Origin: Deltaproteobacteria bacterium
Lineage (GTDB): Bacteria > Myxococcota > Kuafuiibacteriia > Kuafuiibacteriales > Kuafuiibacteriaceae
Length of the DNA: 64,000 nucleotides
Assembly (NCBI GenBank): GCA_016703535.1
Contig: JADJBV010000001.1
Location: forward strand, 4,454,001-4,518,000
Reading direction: 5' to 3'
Shown here: piece by piece, positions 1-9,178 of the stretch
Numbering within the stretch: the stretch's first letter is position 1
Layout: each line of letters opens with the position of its first letter
Notes under the pieces: generated by a model
Databases searched by the model: none
The model's input: only the letters and a program-made list of their open reading frames with translations
What the model was told of the DNA's origin: nothing
Position numbers and translations under genes: made by a program

Positions 1-1055
1 ACGCAGCGGTGGTGATCTCGGGCCAAGACCAGGCGACGGAGCTTGGGGGTGACCGAGTGGAGGTGGAGGCCCAAGGCGGCGGAGGTCTCTTTGAGCACCG
101 CACCCAGGCCGCCGCGGCGGAGCAGCTCGGCCAGGGCCGCGCGAGGGGAGTCCACATTGAATCCTACGCCCTCGCGGGGGCTCCGACCCACGTGGGTCAA
201 TGGCGCCTCGGCACCCTGGCCCGGACTTCCTTGGGTGGATTGTACCCCGGGACTTTCGGACTCACCCACGCGGGTCGGCCGCGCCTCGGCCCCTTTCGAC
301 AACGCCGGCGCCTCGGATGGCGTCAGGCCCACCAGCTCCGGATCACAGAGCGCGCAGTCCCGGACCGCGTCGGACACCGGCAGCACTTCGCCCGCGACGG
401 GCCGGTGGGCCGACCGGCACTCGGCGCACAAGGTCAGGCTCACCTGGTAGCCGGCGCCCTCCTCGAGGTTCCGCTTTGGCCCGAGGAAGTCCTCGCACAT
501 GAACGCCAAGACCGCGCCGTCGGTGGCTTCGGGCCCCAGGATCCGGCGGGCCCGGGCCAGGGCCTCCACGGTGGTGGCCCGTTGATCGCTGGTCTGGACG
601 AACACCGCCCGATGTTGAGCGAGCAGCGGATCGGGCGGCGCCTCGGGACCGTCGCCCGGGCGGCGCCCCGAGACCAGGCCCTCGAGCGCTCGGAGGTTCT
701 TGCCTGCGGACGCCTCGAGCCACGCGGCCTCGGTGTCAGGCGTGGCCACTCGACTCAGCTCCCGCACCGCACTCCACGACCGGCTGCCGGTGACCAAGGC
801 CCTCCGCAGCAGGGGCAAGGCTTCGAGGGCCTCGGCCACCGACGCCCGCTCCTTGGCCAAGCGCGGGGTCACGCCCAAACGCGCCGCCACGTAGTCCCCA
901 AAAGCCGCGAAGCCGAAGTGGCGGTGCACCCGAGCCCGTTGGGCCAAGAGGAGCCAGCGACCCAGCTCTTCGTCGAGGGCCCCTTGGCGCTGCACCAAGT
1001 CGACGATAACTTCATCGATCTGGGCCGGAGTCTTGGGCTCAGGGCCTACTTTCAT
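1..1055 (-). CDS. HNH endonuclease-like protein (DUF222-type), cut by the window edge
   Basis: The minus frame is open from an ATG at 1055 to the left edge, about 351 residues. The N-terminal part is helical, with a sequence of the kind seen before HNH domains in the DUF222/13E12-like family (RVHRHFGF, then VTPRLAKERASVAEALEALP). Mid-protein there are two CxxC pairs (CAEC and CALC, near residues 205 and 230) that could hold a zinc ion. A linker follows that carries two near-repeats (GAEARPTRVGES and GAEAPLTHVGRS). The frame leaves the window at VLARDHHRC, which is how the core of many HNH nucleases begins, so the catalytic domain should lie just outside. In this family the proteins are multicopy and of unclear role. 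Family assignment is by pattern only; the nuclease core is not visible. Confidence 0.7.
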   Translation of the reverse strand, partial: MKVGPEPKTPAQIDEVIVDLVQRQGALDEELGRWLLLAQRARVHRHFGFAAFGDYVAARLGVTPRLAKERASVAEALEALPLLRRALVTGSRSWSAVRELSRVATPDTEAAWLEASAGKNLRALEGLVSGRRPGDGPEAPPDPLLAQHRAVFVQTSDQRATTVEALARARRILGPEATDGAVLAFMCEDFLGPKRNLEEGAGYQVSLTLCAECRSAHRPVAGEVLPVSDAVRDCALCDPELVGLTPSEAPALSKGAEARPTRVGESESPGVQSTQGSPGQGAEAPLTHVGRSPREGVGFNVDSPRAALAELLRRGGLGAVLKETSAALGLHLHSVTPKLRRLVLARDHHRC

Positions 1056-2126
1056 GCTCAACTCATAACTCACTCGCCTCAGTCGTCTTTCGTGCGCGTG
1101 TCGGCGATCGAGATCCAGCGCTGCGCCCGCAGCGCCGTATCGGACCTGAGCTTGGCGGACGGTCGTTGCTCGGCGTTTTTGTCCAACGAAGATGCGATGA
1201 CGCAACAGAGGGCCGGGACCACGCCCTCAAATCCGTCAACCAGAATCGCCGAACGAAATGGCGCCGACCTCGCGGACCGAACCCGCGGGCCGATCTCGGC
1301 TCGTCCCTGCCGCCGGGGGGGGCCGACGTTCGGGTCGGAGACGCCGGCGAACGTCCGGACTTGGTCGACGGCACCCTCGCGAGTGCAGGCCCGCGAGCAG
1401 GGGCCCCCCGCGTCGCTTCGGGGACGAGGGAGCGCGCCCAAGACGGCCGGATCGTTCACGGCAACACCATCGACTCGTTCAGTACGGCGACTTACGGCGA
1501 TCACCTGGGCCGGTTCGGGCGATGTCCACCCTGGCACCGCCTCCGCGGGTCGCTCGTGGCCCGCCCAGGACCTTGGACTGACGCGCGTCGGTGATGCGGG
1601 CCCCTACTCGGCCCTGGTCGCGGAGGTCCCGGGCTGGGCCGGCGCCAGGCGGGCCTCGGTCGAAGGCCCCGGATTCCACTGCAAACACTCCGGACCGCTT
1701 GGGCGATGGCTTGGGACCTCCACGGGACGGTCCGGACTGCCTCCGAGATGTCCCAAGCCTTCCGAGACACGGTCCAGACTGCCTCCGAGATGTCCCAAGC
1801 CTTCCGCGACACGGTCCAGACTACCTCTGAGATGTCCCAAGCCTTCCGCGACACGGTCCAGACTACCTCTGAGATGTCCCAAGCCTTCCGAGACACGGTC
1901 CAGACTGCCTCCGAGATGTCCCAAGCCTTCCGCGACACGGTCCGGACTGCCTCTGAGATGTCCCAAGCCTTCCGCGACGCGGTCCAGACAACCTCTGAGA
2001 TGTCCCAAGCCTTCCGAGACACGGTCCAGACTGCTTGGGGTGATGTCCCAGGCCTTCCGCGGGACGGTCCAGACTGCTTCGGCGATGGCTTGGGACATCC
2101 GCAACCGAGTCGGGAGTGGGTTGGGG
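1056..2126. other. Gene-poor stretch with a minisatellite
   Basis: I see no convincing gene here. Several frames on both strands stay open, but none has a recognisable protein, a ribosome-binding site or consistent codon-position bias. The right third (1705-2083) is a 42-bp tandem array, annotated separately. The left part (1056-1700) is ordinary-looking GC-rich DNA between the start of the HNH-like gene and the array, and probably contains that gene's promoter, though no clear -35/-10 pair stands out. Confidence 0.5.
1705..2083. repeat. 42-bp tandem repeat (minisatellite), nine units
   Basis: Units begin with GATGTCCCAAGCC and start at 1705, 1747, 1789, 1831, 1873, 1915, 1957, 1999 and 2042; the step is 42 bp except for one 43-bp step at the end. 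The inner units differ by only a few substitutions. The first unit (1705) and the partial copy after the last one (2084) are more diverged and share GATGGCTTGGGAC; another half copy lies at about 1682-1704. Because 42 is a multiple of three, frames on both strands stay open (for example MSQAFRDTVQTASE per unit on the plus strand). No start signal or conserved protein supports translation, so I treat it as a DNA repeat. Confidence 0.9.
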
Positions 2127-3074
2127 ATGGGCGGGCTGGGTCCCGGTCGGAGGTTGGGGTACCCTCTCCCGGTGGGCGCTTGGGTCGGCGGCGGTGCTTG
2201 GCTGGTGCTCCAGGTGTGGGCCCAGACCTCGACCGGCACCGTGGCGGCGAATGAGTTGCCCACGGCGGCGCCGGAGCGCTTCCGGGTGGAGCTGGGCCTC
2301 AGAGAGTTGGTGAATCCGGGGGCCGAGGGCGGCGGGGTGTTGTGGGTTCACGCCTTGTCTGCCGGGCTCTCGTTCGTGTTGATCCCGGAGTGGCTGGGGG
2401 TGGAGGTGACGGCGCCGATGGCGGTGGCGATCAACCTCGACCCGGAGAACGGGTCAAGCCAACTGCTCCTCGGCAACCCGAGCGCACTTTTCGTGGGCCA
2501 CCTCCAGGGCGGACGGATCCGGAGCCGGCTCGGACTTGGGGTGAGCCTCCCGTGGGTGCATCTGGGGTTGTCCGACACCCAACTCCTCAAAGGCGTCGCC
2601 ACCCTCAACGGTGGCGCCAACGCCTACCATTGGAGCACTTCGCTCTTGGCTCTTGCCATCGCCGAGGTGGCGCTGGAGCTGGAGTCCGGGTGGCTGAGCG
2701 TGCGCGGGACCACCGCGATCCCCTTCGAGGAGATCAAGCCGAGCGGTGATGTCCAGCTGGAGGGCGCCTTCCGCTTCAGCGAAGCGATCTCCGTGGGCAC
2801 TCGGGTGGGCCTGGCCCGCTACCAAGTCCCGTTGAGCATCGCGGACCGAATCGTCCGGATCTGCATCGCCGACGACCCCATGAGCTGCCCCGCCGGTCCG
2901 CCTCCTCCGCGCTTCGAGCTGGAGAGCGCGGTGTTGCGGGTCGAGCCCTTCGTGGTCCTCGACGTCGGTCCCCAACTCCGGTTTTCGTGGATCTTTTTGG
3001 CGGCCAGCGTCGACCGGGTCGAGCAGCTCTACGGGCGCCACGAGTTCACCGCCTCGGTCGCCACCACCTTCTGA
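2127..3074 (+). CDS. Putative outer-membrane beta-barrel protein
   Basis: This is a protein of about 315 residues. The chosen ATG at 2127 opens a signal peptide-like N-terminus (two arginines, a hydrophobic stretch, VWA before Gln near residue 33). The rest is a run of short amphipathic strands that alternate small or polar with hydrophobic residues, and it ends in phenylalanine, the usual last residue of barrels inserted by BamA. I recognise no specific family. The frame stays open far upstream, through the minisatellite and antisense to the HNH-like gene, but that part does not look coding. It converges on the gene at 3093-4046 with only 18 bp between stops. A barrel is the likely fold; the cargo or ligand is unknown. 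Confidence 0.6.
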   Translation: MGGLGPGRRLGYPLPVGAWVGGGAWLVLQVWAQTSTGTVAANELPTAAPERFRVELGLRELVNPGAEGGGVLWVHALSAGLSFVLIPEWLGVEVTAPMAVAINLDPENGSSQLLLGNPSALFVGHLQGGRIRSRLGLGVSLPWVHLGLSDTQLLKGVATLNGGANAYHWSTSLLALAIAEVALELESGWLSVRGTTAIPFEEIKPSGDVQLEGAFRFSEAISVGTRVGLARYQVPLSIADRIVRICIADDPMSCPAGPPPPRFELESAVLRVEPFVVLDVGPQLRFSWIFLAASVDRVEQLYGRHEFTASVATTF

Positions 3075-3092
3075 ACGCCCCATCCTCGAGGC

Positions 3093-4046
3093 TCAGTCAG
3101 CCGGCAGGGATTGGGTCCAAAGATAGAAGTCCACGCCCAGACCCTCCGCCCTACGACGAAGGTCTCCCCGAATTGCGTCCGTGAACGGTCGACCCAGGAA
3201 CTGGAGCTCACCCTCCGCGGTCCGGTGCAGCTGTTCCGCAACGGCGAGGGTGGTCTCTGCGATCCGCGGGAACGACGCCTGCCCCCAGTTCGGCCACACC
3301 TGCCACCGGCCGTCGGGCCGACGGAGGATCTTGGTCAGCCCTTGGTCGCCGTCGGCCTGGACCACGTTCCACGCCCCATCCCGGGCCGGCAGGACCTTCA
3401 CCGCCGCACCGAGCGCGATCTCGATCAACCTCGGCAAGGCGTCGGCGTCGATGGGCCGGGCCGGGTCGAGGTGAAAGACCAGATAGTCGGAGACCATGTC
3501 GATCGGGCCCAAGGGGAACTCGAGGGGCGCGGCGGCCTGCTCAGAGAGCTGGACCAAGGCGCGCCGCCAGGTCTCGACCTGGATCGCGAAATATCGGCCA
3601 CTGGTGGCGAGCAAGGCGTCGATGTTCCGCGGGGTGATCTCTCGCTGCTCGACCTCTTCGAAGAGGCGCGCCCTCAACGCTCCCGCCATCGTCAGGCCTT
3701 GGTCGAACATGCTGGCGCAGTTGCGGAGGTATCGGGCGTGGGTGTAGCTGGTCGACAACAGGACGTAGCCCTCGGCCTTCCACTCCGCGACGAACCACGG
3801 ATCTCCATCGGGGTATCGAAGCCAGTAGACGTGGTCGCCACGACGAGTCGCGGGCGCGCCGCTCATGACCGCGTGAAACTCGTCGCTGGCGATGGGCTCC
3901 GGCGGACTCGGGGGCGCGGCGGGTGGCTGGGATGAGATCCGGGAGATGAGTCGCCGCAAAGGTCCGGGGGTCACCGGGCCGGTGATCGCCTCAAAAGTAG
4001 GGGCCCGGGAGACAAAGAGATCGAACGGCACGATGGCGCATACCAT
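3093..4046 (-). CDS. Hypothetical protein, about 317 residues
   Basis: I do not recognise this protein. The ATG at 4046 is preferred over an in-frame start 45 bp upstream because the extra residues are proline/arginine-rich and unlike the rest. It has no signal peptide or membrane segment. A proline-rich linker (PPAAPPSPPEP, near residue 45) separates a short N-terminus from a globular body with many aromatic residues (WFVAEWKAEGY, WQVWPNWG). Third positions are strongly G/C, as in neighbouring real genes. It stands alone between a convergent barrel gene and the small lipoprotein at 4276-4563. Confidence 0.65.
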   Translation of the reverse strand: MVCAIVPFDLFVSRAPTFEAITGPVTPGPLRRLISRISSQPPAAPPSPPEPIASDEFHAVMSGAPATRRGDHVYWLRYPDGDPWFVAEWKAEGYVLLSTSYTHARYLRNCASMFDQGLTMAGALRARLFEEVEQREITPRNIDALLATSGRYFAIQVETWRRALVQLSEQAAAPLEFPLGPIDMVSDYLVFHLDPARPIDADALPRLIEIALGAAVKVLPARDGAWNVVQADGDQGLTKILRRPDGRWQVWPNWGQASFPRIAETTLAVAEQLHRTAEGELQFLGRPFTDAIRGDLRRRAEGLGVDFYLWTQSLPAD

Positions 4047-4275
4047 TTGGCGCGCGCGTCCGGGAGGGAGGGGCTCGGAGCCCGGGCCCAATCACGGCGC
4101 GTGGACGTGGAGTTGGCGCGGGGTTGACCTTGCCTCGAAGGCGCGACTGAACGGAACGTGAAGCACATCTTCCCGCTGGGTGAGCTGCGGGTCGAGGTCG
4201 CGACGGACGGGCAGGTGCGTTGGTCCAGGGCTCGCTCTGGCTGCCCCGCCTTTGATACCCACGCCCCCACCGGCT

Positions 4276-4563
4276 TCAGCGGCCGATCAACTGCCACAAC
4301 TTTACGGCGACGCCAGCGCTCGACGCCTCGCCCTTCGGGGCGCCCATGCCGATCGCCATCGCCGGGCCGAGGTTCTTGTAGGCCGGGTCTTGCTCCAGGC
4401 GTTCCCGGGGGCTGCGAGCTGGCTCCTCGGCTTTCCAGCCCGTGGAGCTCTGGACCTCGACGTATTCATCGACGGCCTTGACGCCCGCCGTGGTGGTCGC
4501 GCAACCGGTGAGGATCGCGGGGACCATTGGCAAAAAACATATCAACGCACGCACCGGTTTCAC
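4276..4563 (-). CDS. Small lipoprotein
   Basis: The product has 95 residues. It has a classic lipoprotein signal: MKPVRA, a hydrophobic core, then ILTGC, so the mature protein would start at Cys20 and be lipid-anchored. The mature part is short, polar and partly disordered (EEPARSPRERLEQDPAYKNLG), with a more hydrophobic end (AVKLWQLIGR). No family is recognised. It is divergent from the large oxidoreductase gene, with 184 bp between the two starts. Confidence 0.7.
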   Translation of the reverse strand: MKPVRALICFLPMVPAILTGCATTTAGVKAVDEYVEVQSSTGWKAEEPARSPRERLEQDPAYKNLGPAMAIGMGAPKGEASSAGVAVKLWQLIGR

Positions 4564-4747
4564 GGCTCCAACCTCCAGGTGATGCGGTTTTCGGGTGGCG
4601 GCCGGCCCAGGAGGCGGCCCAACAGGCCACGGTGGCGCAACCGAGGGGTTCCCATCCCAAGGGTCGATAAACCGCCCAAGCTCTCGGAAGTTCTTGGTTT
4701 CTTAGGATTGCCCGAACACCCTTCCATCGCGTAGAAGGCCGTTGCAC

Positions 4748-7700
4748 ATGGCCGGAATCGACGCCTCTACGCGCAACTTCCCTCTCGGCATTCAGCCCTT
4801 CCGCTACGGCGATCTCTACGATCTCGGGAAGCTCGAGGCGCTGTCGTTGGCCTTCGATGAGGTGTTGGCCAAGGCCGACGCTGGGCTCGCCAATGAGCTG
4901 GCCGCCTACCGGGGTGGAGCTGCGCTGAAAGAGGCGGACGAGTCGGACCTGTTGATCCGGGTCGGCGTGCACGTGGGCAAGTTCGTGGCCCGGCTCTTCG
5001 GCGTCGAAAAAGAGATGGCGGCGATCGTCGCCGACTCGGCCGAAAAGGAGATCCTCTTCAACTTCAAGGGCAACTTCATCGGCCGCCGGGTGGTGAAGCG
5101 CTTCAAGGGTGAGCCGATCGTCGCCGACGAGCCGGCCTACCTGGCCCTCGAGCAGCACCTGGCCCCGAACGAAGCCGACGACGAGCTCCGGGCCGCCAAG
5201 ACCGCGATGGCGATCTTCGACGTCAACGCGCTCCTCGAGCGGCCTTCGGACGCCAAACCCGGCCAGATGGACGCGGCCATGGCCACCTTGGAGAAGGCCC
5301 TGGGTAAGAAGCCCGGCGACGCCAAGGCGGACGTGGCTCAACTCCTTGACGTCATCGAGCGGTACCACGGCGCCCGGATGGGAAAGGTGCACTGGCTCTC
5401 CTATCACCAGCCTCACGCCATCGATCCGACCCACCTGAACTTGGTGCCTTTGGTGCGCCCCCGCCCCGACCTGCAAGAGGCGGTGGTCGGCGCTTATGAG
5501 ACCCGCCGGGCCCGGCAAGGTTTTGTGCTCACCGATCCGCGGATGACCCGCACCGAGGCCGTGGGAGAGGTGCACTACTGCCTCTATTGCCACGACCGGG
5601 GCCGCGACTCTTGCCGCACCGGCCTCAACGACAAGTCGGGCGTGGCCAAGAAGAACCCGCTGGGCATCAGCCTGGAAGGTTGCCCGCTGGACGAGCGGAT
5701 CAGCGAGGCCCACTGGCTGCGCAAGGGCGGCGAGGTCATCGGCGCCCTGGCGATGATCTGCGTCGACAACCCGATGGCCCCCGGCACCGGTCACCGGATC
5801 TGCAACGACTGCATGAAGGCCTGCGTCTATCAAAAGCAGGAGCCGGTGAACATTCCGCAGGTCGAGACCAGCATCCTCACCGACGTGTTGCGGTTGCCCT
5901 TTGGCTTTGAGATCTACTCGCTGCTCACCCGCTGGAACCCGCTCAACAAAACCACGCCCCACCCCAAGCCCTACCAAGGCCACAACGTGTTGGTGGTCGG
6001 CCTCGGGCCGGCGGGCTACACCCTGGCCCACTACCTGCTCAACGAGGGCTTCGGCGTGGTCGGCATCGACGGCCTGAAGATCGAGCCCTTGCCGGACGAT
6101 CTCACGGGCGCCGATCAGTGGCCGCCCCGGGCCGTGAAGGACTACGCCGAGATCGAAGACAAACTCGACGAGCGCGTACTCATGGGCTTCGGCGGCGTCG
6201 CTGAGTATGGGATCACCGTCCGTTGGGACAAAAACTTCCTCAAGGTGATCTATCTGACCCTGGCGCGTCGGGATAAGTTCGCCATCTACGGCGGTGTTCG
6301 CTTTGGCGGCACGGTCACCATCGAAGACGCCTGGGAGCTCGGCTTCCACCACATCGCGATCGCGGCCGGCGCCGGCAAGCCGACGATCGTCGACATGAAG
6401 AACAACCTGATCAACGGCTTCCGTCAGGCCTCGGACTTCTTGATGGCGCTGCAGCTCACCGGCGCCAGCAAAAAGACCTCCATGGCCAACCTGCAGGTGG
6501 AGTTGCCGGCGATCGTCATCGGCGGTGGCCTGACCGCCGTCGACACCGCCACCGAACTCGCCGCGTATTATCCGGTGCAGATCGAGAAGTTGGCCGAGCG
6601 GGTACGAGTGCTCGGAAAAGATGCGGTCTTTGCCAAGGTCGACGCCGAAGAGAAGCCGATCTTGGAGCGGATGCTCGGCCACGCCGAAGAGTTGGCCGCC
6701 GAAAAGCAGAAGCCGAAGCCCGACGTCCCAGCCCTGGTGCAAAAGTGGGGCGGCGTCTCCATGTGTTACCGGCGCTCCTTGACCGAAGCCCCGGCCTATC
6801 GCCTCAACCACGAAGAGGTGCAGAAGGCCCTGGAAGAGGGCATCACCATCGTCGAAAACGTGACCCCAACCGAGGCGGTCCCGGATCAATACGGCCACGT
6901 CAACGCCCTGAAGTTCAGGCGCGCCGACAAGTCCGAGGTGACCCTGCCGGCCCGGAGCGTGATGGTCGCGGCCGGCACCTCACCCAACATCATCTACGAA
7001 AAGGAGCGGCCCGGGACCTTCCAGCTCGACGAGCAGAAGAAGTTCTTCAAGGCCCACAAGTTGGTCGGCACCAACGGCTCCTCCAAGCTGGTCCCGGCCG
7101 GCAAAGACGAGACCGGCTTCTTCACCAGCTACGACCAGGGCGGAAAGAAGATCAGCTACTACGGCGACAATCACCCGAAGTACGCCGGCAACGTCGTGAA
7201 GGCCATGGCCTCGGCCAAACACGGCCAGGCCGAGGTGGTGAAGTTGTTCGCCGGGCACCCGGCGGTGGGCACCGACGCCGACTGGAAGAAGCTCAAGGCC
7301 AAGCTCGACGACGAGCTGATCGCCACCGTCCACCACGTGGAGCGGCTGACGCCGACGATCGTGGAGGTGGTGGTCAAGGCCAAACTCCAGGCCCGTAAGT
7401 TCGAGCCGGGCATGTTCTACCGGTTCCAAAACTACGAAAGCCACGCGCCGATGGTGAACGGCACCAAGTTGATGATGGAGGGCCTGGCACTCACTGGCGC
7501 TTGGGTCGACAAAGAGGCCGGGTTGCTTTCGGTCATCGCCCTAGAGGTCGGCGTCTCCTCCAAGTTGTGCGCGACCCTAAAGAAGGGGGAAAAGGTGGTG
7601 GTCATGGGCCCCACCGGCTGGCCCACCGAGATCCCCCACGGCGAAAAGGTGCTGCTCTGCGGCGGCGGCCTGGGCAACGCGGTGTTGTTTTCGGTGGCCA

Positions 7701-8290
7701 AGGCCCTGCGCGACAACGGCAACCAGGTGGTCTACCTGGCCGGATACCGGCGCGGCGCCGATCTCTTCAAGCGAGAAGAGGTCGAGAAGTCTTCGGATCA
7801 GGTGGTCTGGGCGGTGGACGCCGGCGACGCCATCCCGGCCAACCGCCCTCAAGACCGGAGCTTCGTGGGCAACATGGTCCAGCTGATGGAGGCCTACGCC
7901 AAGGGCGACATCAAGGACCCGGTGGCCAAGTTCGACGACATCGATCGGATCATCGCCATCGGCTCGGACCGGATGATGTCCGCGGTCTCGAGGGCCCGTC
8001 ACAACTCCCTCAAGCCGCACCTCAAGCCGGATCACATCGGCATCGGCAGCATCAACTCGCCGATGCAGTGCATGATGAAGGAGGTCTGCGCCCAGTGCCT
8101 GCAGCGGCACGTGGATCCCAAGACCGGCCAAGAGTCCTTCGTGTTCTCCTGCTTCAACCAGGACCAAGAGCTGGACAAGATGGACTGGGCCAACCTGGCC
8201 GCTCGCCTGCGGCAGAACAGCCTCCTCGAGAAGGTCGCGGGCCTCTGGTTCGAACACCTGATGCTCGAGAAGCCCCTGCCCCGCCTCTGA
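4748..8290 (+). CDS. Large Fe-S/flavin pyridine-nucleotide oxidoreductase (GltD-like plus PyrK-like)
   Basis: The product has 1180 residues. ATG 4748 is chosen because GAAGG lies about 10 bases upstream; a TTG six bases earlier is also in frame. The N-terminal quarter is unique. Two cysteine groups follow (CLYCHDRGRDSC near 277-288 and CNDCMKAC near 353-360), as in the Fe-S domains of glutamate synthase small subunit and DPYD. Next come an FAD-binding GLGPAG (near 418) and a second dinucleotide fold, GGGLTAVD (near 591). The last 350 residues resemble ferredoxin reductases of the PyrK/NfnA type, with CGGGLGNAV (near 970) and a final cysteine cluster (CMMKEVCAQC then C) that would hold a [2Fe-2S] centre. 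It should move electrons between NAD(P)H, flavins and Fe-S centres. The partner and substrate are unknown. Similar giant fused oxidoreductases exist in other proteobacteria. Confidence 0.85.
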   Translation: MAGIDASTRNFPLGIQPFRYGDLYDLGKLEALSLAFDEVLAKADAGLANELAAYRGGAALKEADESDLLIRVGVHVGKFVARLFGVEKEMAAIVADSAEKEILFNFKGNFIGRRVVKRFKGEPIVADEPAYLALEQHLAPNEADDELRAAKTAMAIFDVNALLERPSDAKPGQMDAAMATLEKALGKKPGDAKADVAQLLDVIERYHGARMGKVHWLSYHQPHAIDPTHLNLVPLVRPRPDLQEAVVGAYETRRARQGFVLTDPRMTRTEAVGEVHYCLYCHDRGRDSCRTGLNDKSGVAKKNPLGISLEGCPLDERISEAHWLRKGGEVIGALAMICVDNPMAPGTGHRICNDCMKACVYQKQEPVNIPQVETSILTDVLRLPFGFEIYSLLTRWNPLNKTTPHPKPYQGHNVLVVGLGPAGYTLAHYLLNEGFGVVGIDGLKIEPLPDDLTGADQWPPRAVKDYAEIEDKLDERVLMGFGGVAEYGITVRWDKNFLKVIYLTLARRDKFAIYGGVRFGGTVTIEDAWELGFHHIAIAAGAGKPTIVDMKNNLINGFRQASDFLMALQLTGASKKTSMANLQVELPAIVIGGGLTAVDTATELAAYYPVQIEKLAERVRVLGKDAVFAKVDAEEKPILERMLGHAEELAAEKQKPKPDVPALVQKWGGVSMCYRRSLTEAPAYRLNHEEVQKALEEGITIVENVTPTEAVPDQYGHVNALKFRRADKSEVTLPARSVMVAAGTSPNIIYEKERPGTFQLDEQKKFFKAHKLVGTNGSSKLVPAGKDETGFFTSYDQGGKKISYYGDNHPKYAGNVVKAMASAKHGQAEVVKLFAGHPAVGTDADWKKLKAKLDDELIATVHHVERLTPTIVEVVVKAKLQARKFEPGMFYRFQNYESHAPMVNGTKLMMEGLALTGAWVDKEAGLLSVIALEVGVSSKLCATLKKGEKVVVMGPTGWPTEIPHGEKVLLCGGGLGNAVLFSVAKALRDNGNQVVYLAGYRRGADLFKREEVEKSSDQVVWAVDAGDAIPANRPQDRSFVGNMVQLMEAYAKGDIKDPVAKFDDIDRIIAIGSDRMMSAVSRARHNSLKPHLKPDHIGIGSINSPMQCMMKEVCAQCLQRHVDPKTGQESFVFSCFNQDQELDKMDWANLAARLRQNSLLEKVAGLWFEHLMLEKPLPRL

Positions 8291-8386
8291 CCCCGAGCAG
8301 GGGGAACCGCCTCCACCTCTCGGCGGACCGCTGATGGGTGGATCCGACACAACCCTCTCGGTCCGGGGCCGATAACGAAGGGGCGG

Positions 8387-9106
8387 ATGCAGGTTCGCAA
8401 GACAACTTGCACTAGGGTTGGGCCTGGGCAAGCGGAGCCGGTCCGGGTCAAGGCGAAGGGCGCGTCCCGGTTGATCCCCTGGGGTCCCCGGAACACGGGG
8501 CAAAAGTCGGGCTGGGGCGCTTGGAAGGGCGGGGCTGGGTCCCTCAAGGGGGCGATCGTCGGCACGGTGCAAGTGGCCTTGCTGGGGAGTTTGCTCGGGG
8601 CTTGCGCCACGACCACCGCTCGGACCTCTCCGGCTCCGACGCCGGTGGTGGTCGCGGCTTCGGGTGAAACGTGTCTGGTGGACGCTGAACTTCGGAGTTG
8701 GATCGTGGCGGGCTGGGGTCGGCACCTTCGGCTCGACGTGGGTCAGGGGTGCGGCCAAGGGCCGGTCAGCATCGAATATACGGACGGCGAACCGCACCTC
8801 GGTCGGCCGAGCATCGTCAGTTGGGTCACCGAGTTCCCCGAGGCCCGTATCCGAGATGGTCGAGCGTTGTTGGCCGACACGCGGCTCGAGGCTCGTTATC
8901 GGCTGGGTCGGCAGGCCCGAGAGTGCGTGCGCCGGGGCCGGGAGTATCCGAACGACTACCAACTTTTTGGACCCAACAGCTCCTCGGGGCTGCGGGCCAC
9001 CTTGACGGGTTGCCAACTCCCGCTCCCCGATCATGTCCCCGGTCGGGGCGGCGCCCTCGAGAGCTTCCCGGGCGTCGATCATCCGGTGGGCCTACCGATC
9101 GAGTGA
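8387..9106 (+). CDS. Lipoprotein with a possible papain-like (DUF4105/DUF3750-like) fold
   Basis: The frame gives up to 239 residues. A lipoprotein signal is clear (VALLGSLLGAC then TTT), but it starts about 60 residues in if ATG 8387 is used; a TTG at 8471 gives a more normal signal length, so the start is uncertain. The C-terminal half has YQLFGPNSSSGLRATL and a later PLPDHVPG. That resembles the Asn/Ser-rich motif and PGW-type end of bacterial permuted papain-like families, although a catalytic Cys-His pair cannot be assigned, so the link is tentative. Two copies of the dispersed palindrome GCAAG-N4-CTTGC lie in its first 200 bases. Confidence 0.55.
   Translation: MQVRKTTCTRVGPGQAEPVRVKAKGASRLIPWGPRNTGQKSGWGAWKGGAGSLKGAIVGTVQVALLGSLLGACATTTARTSPAPTPVVVAASGETCLVDAELRSWIVAGWGRHLRLDVGQGCGQGPVSIEYTDGEPHLGRPSIVSWVTEFPEARIRDGRALLADTRLEARYRLGRQARECVRRGREYPNDYQLFGPNSSSGLRATLTGCQLPLPDHVPGRGGALESFPGVDHPVGLPIE
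8397..8410. repeat. Dispersed palindrome copy 1 (centre ACAA)
   Basis: GCAAG-ACAA-CTTGC at the start of the lipoprotein frame, or just upstream of it if translation starts at TTG 8471. Confidence 0.8.
8569..8582. repeat. Dispersed palindrome copy 2 (centre TGGC)
   Basis: GCAAG-TGGC-CTTGC in the signal-peptide coding region of the lipoprotein gene, read there as Gln-Val-Ala-Leu. Confidence 0.8.
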
Positions 9107-9178
9107 TCCAACCCTCATTGGGGCCCGCTTCTCTTCCGGTCGGACCGCGCTTATCCTCCCGCGCCCGGGGGGACTGGA

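Noticed and set aside
1705..2083. CRISPR array
   Set aside because: The 42-bp units follow each other directly with no unique spacers, and no cas gene is in the window.
9..2126. An open plus-strand frame that runs into the barrel gene from the left edge
   Set aside because: It is antisense to the HNH-like gene, whose protein makes sense, and passes through the minisatellite in an arginine-rich, unconserved sequence.
4158..4481. Plus-strand frame starting MKHIFPLGELRVEV
   Set aside because: The first 30 residues look coding, but the rest is basic low-complexity sequence and it overlaps the well-supported lipoprotein on the other strand. It may be a fragment of a lost gene, but nothing else supports it.
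4466..6898. Long minus-strand open frame (810 codons) opposite the oxidoreductase gene
   Set aside because: It is a typical GC-rich shadow: rich in His, Gly, Val and Arg, without any recognisable domain, opposite a gene with clear motifs. Similar long shadows at 7577-9082, 39039-40718 and 60074-61843 were dismissed on the same grounds.
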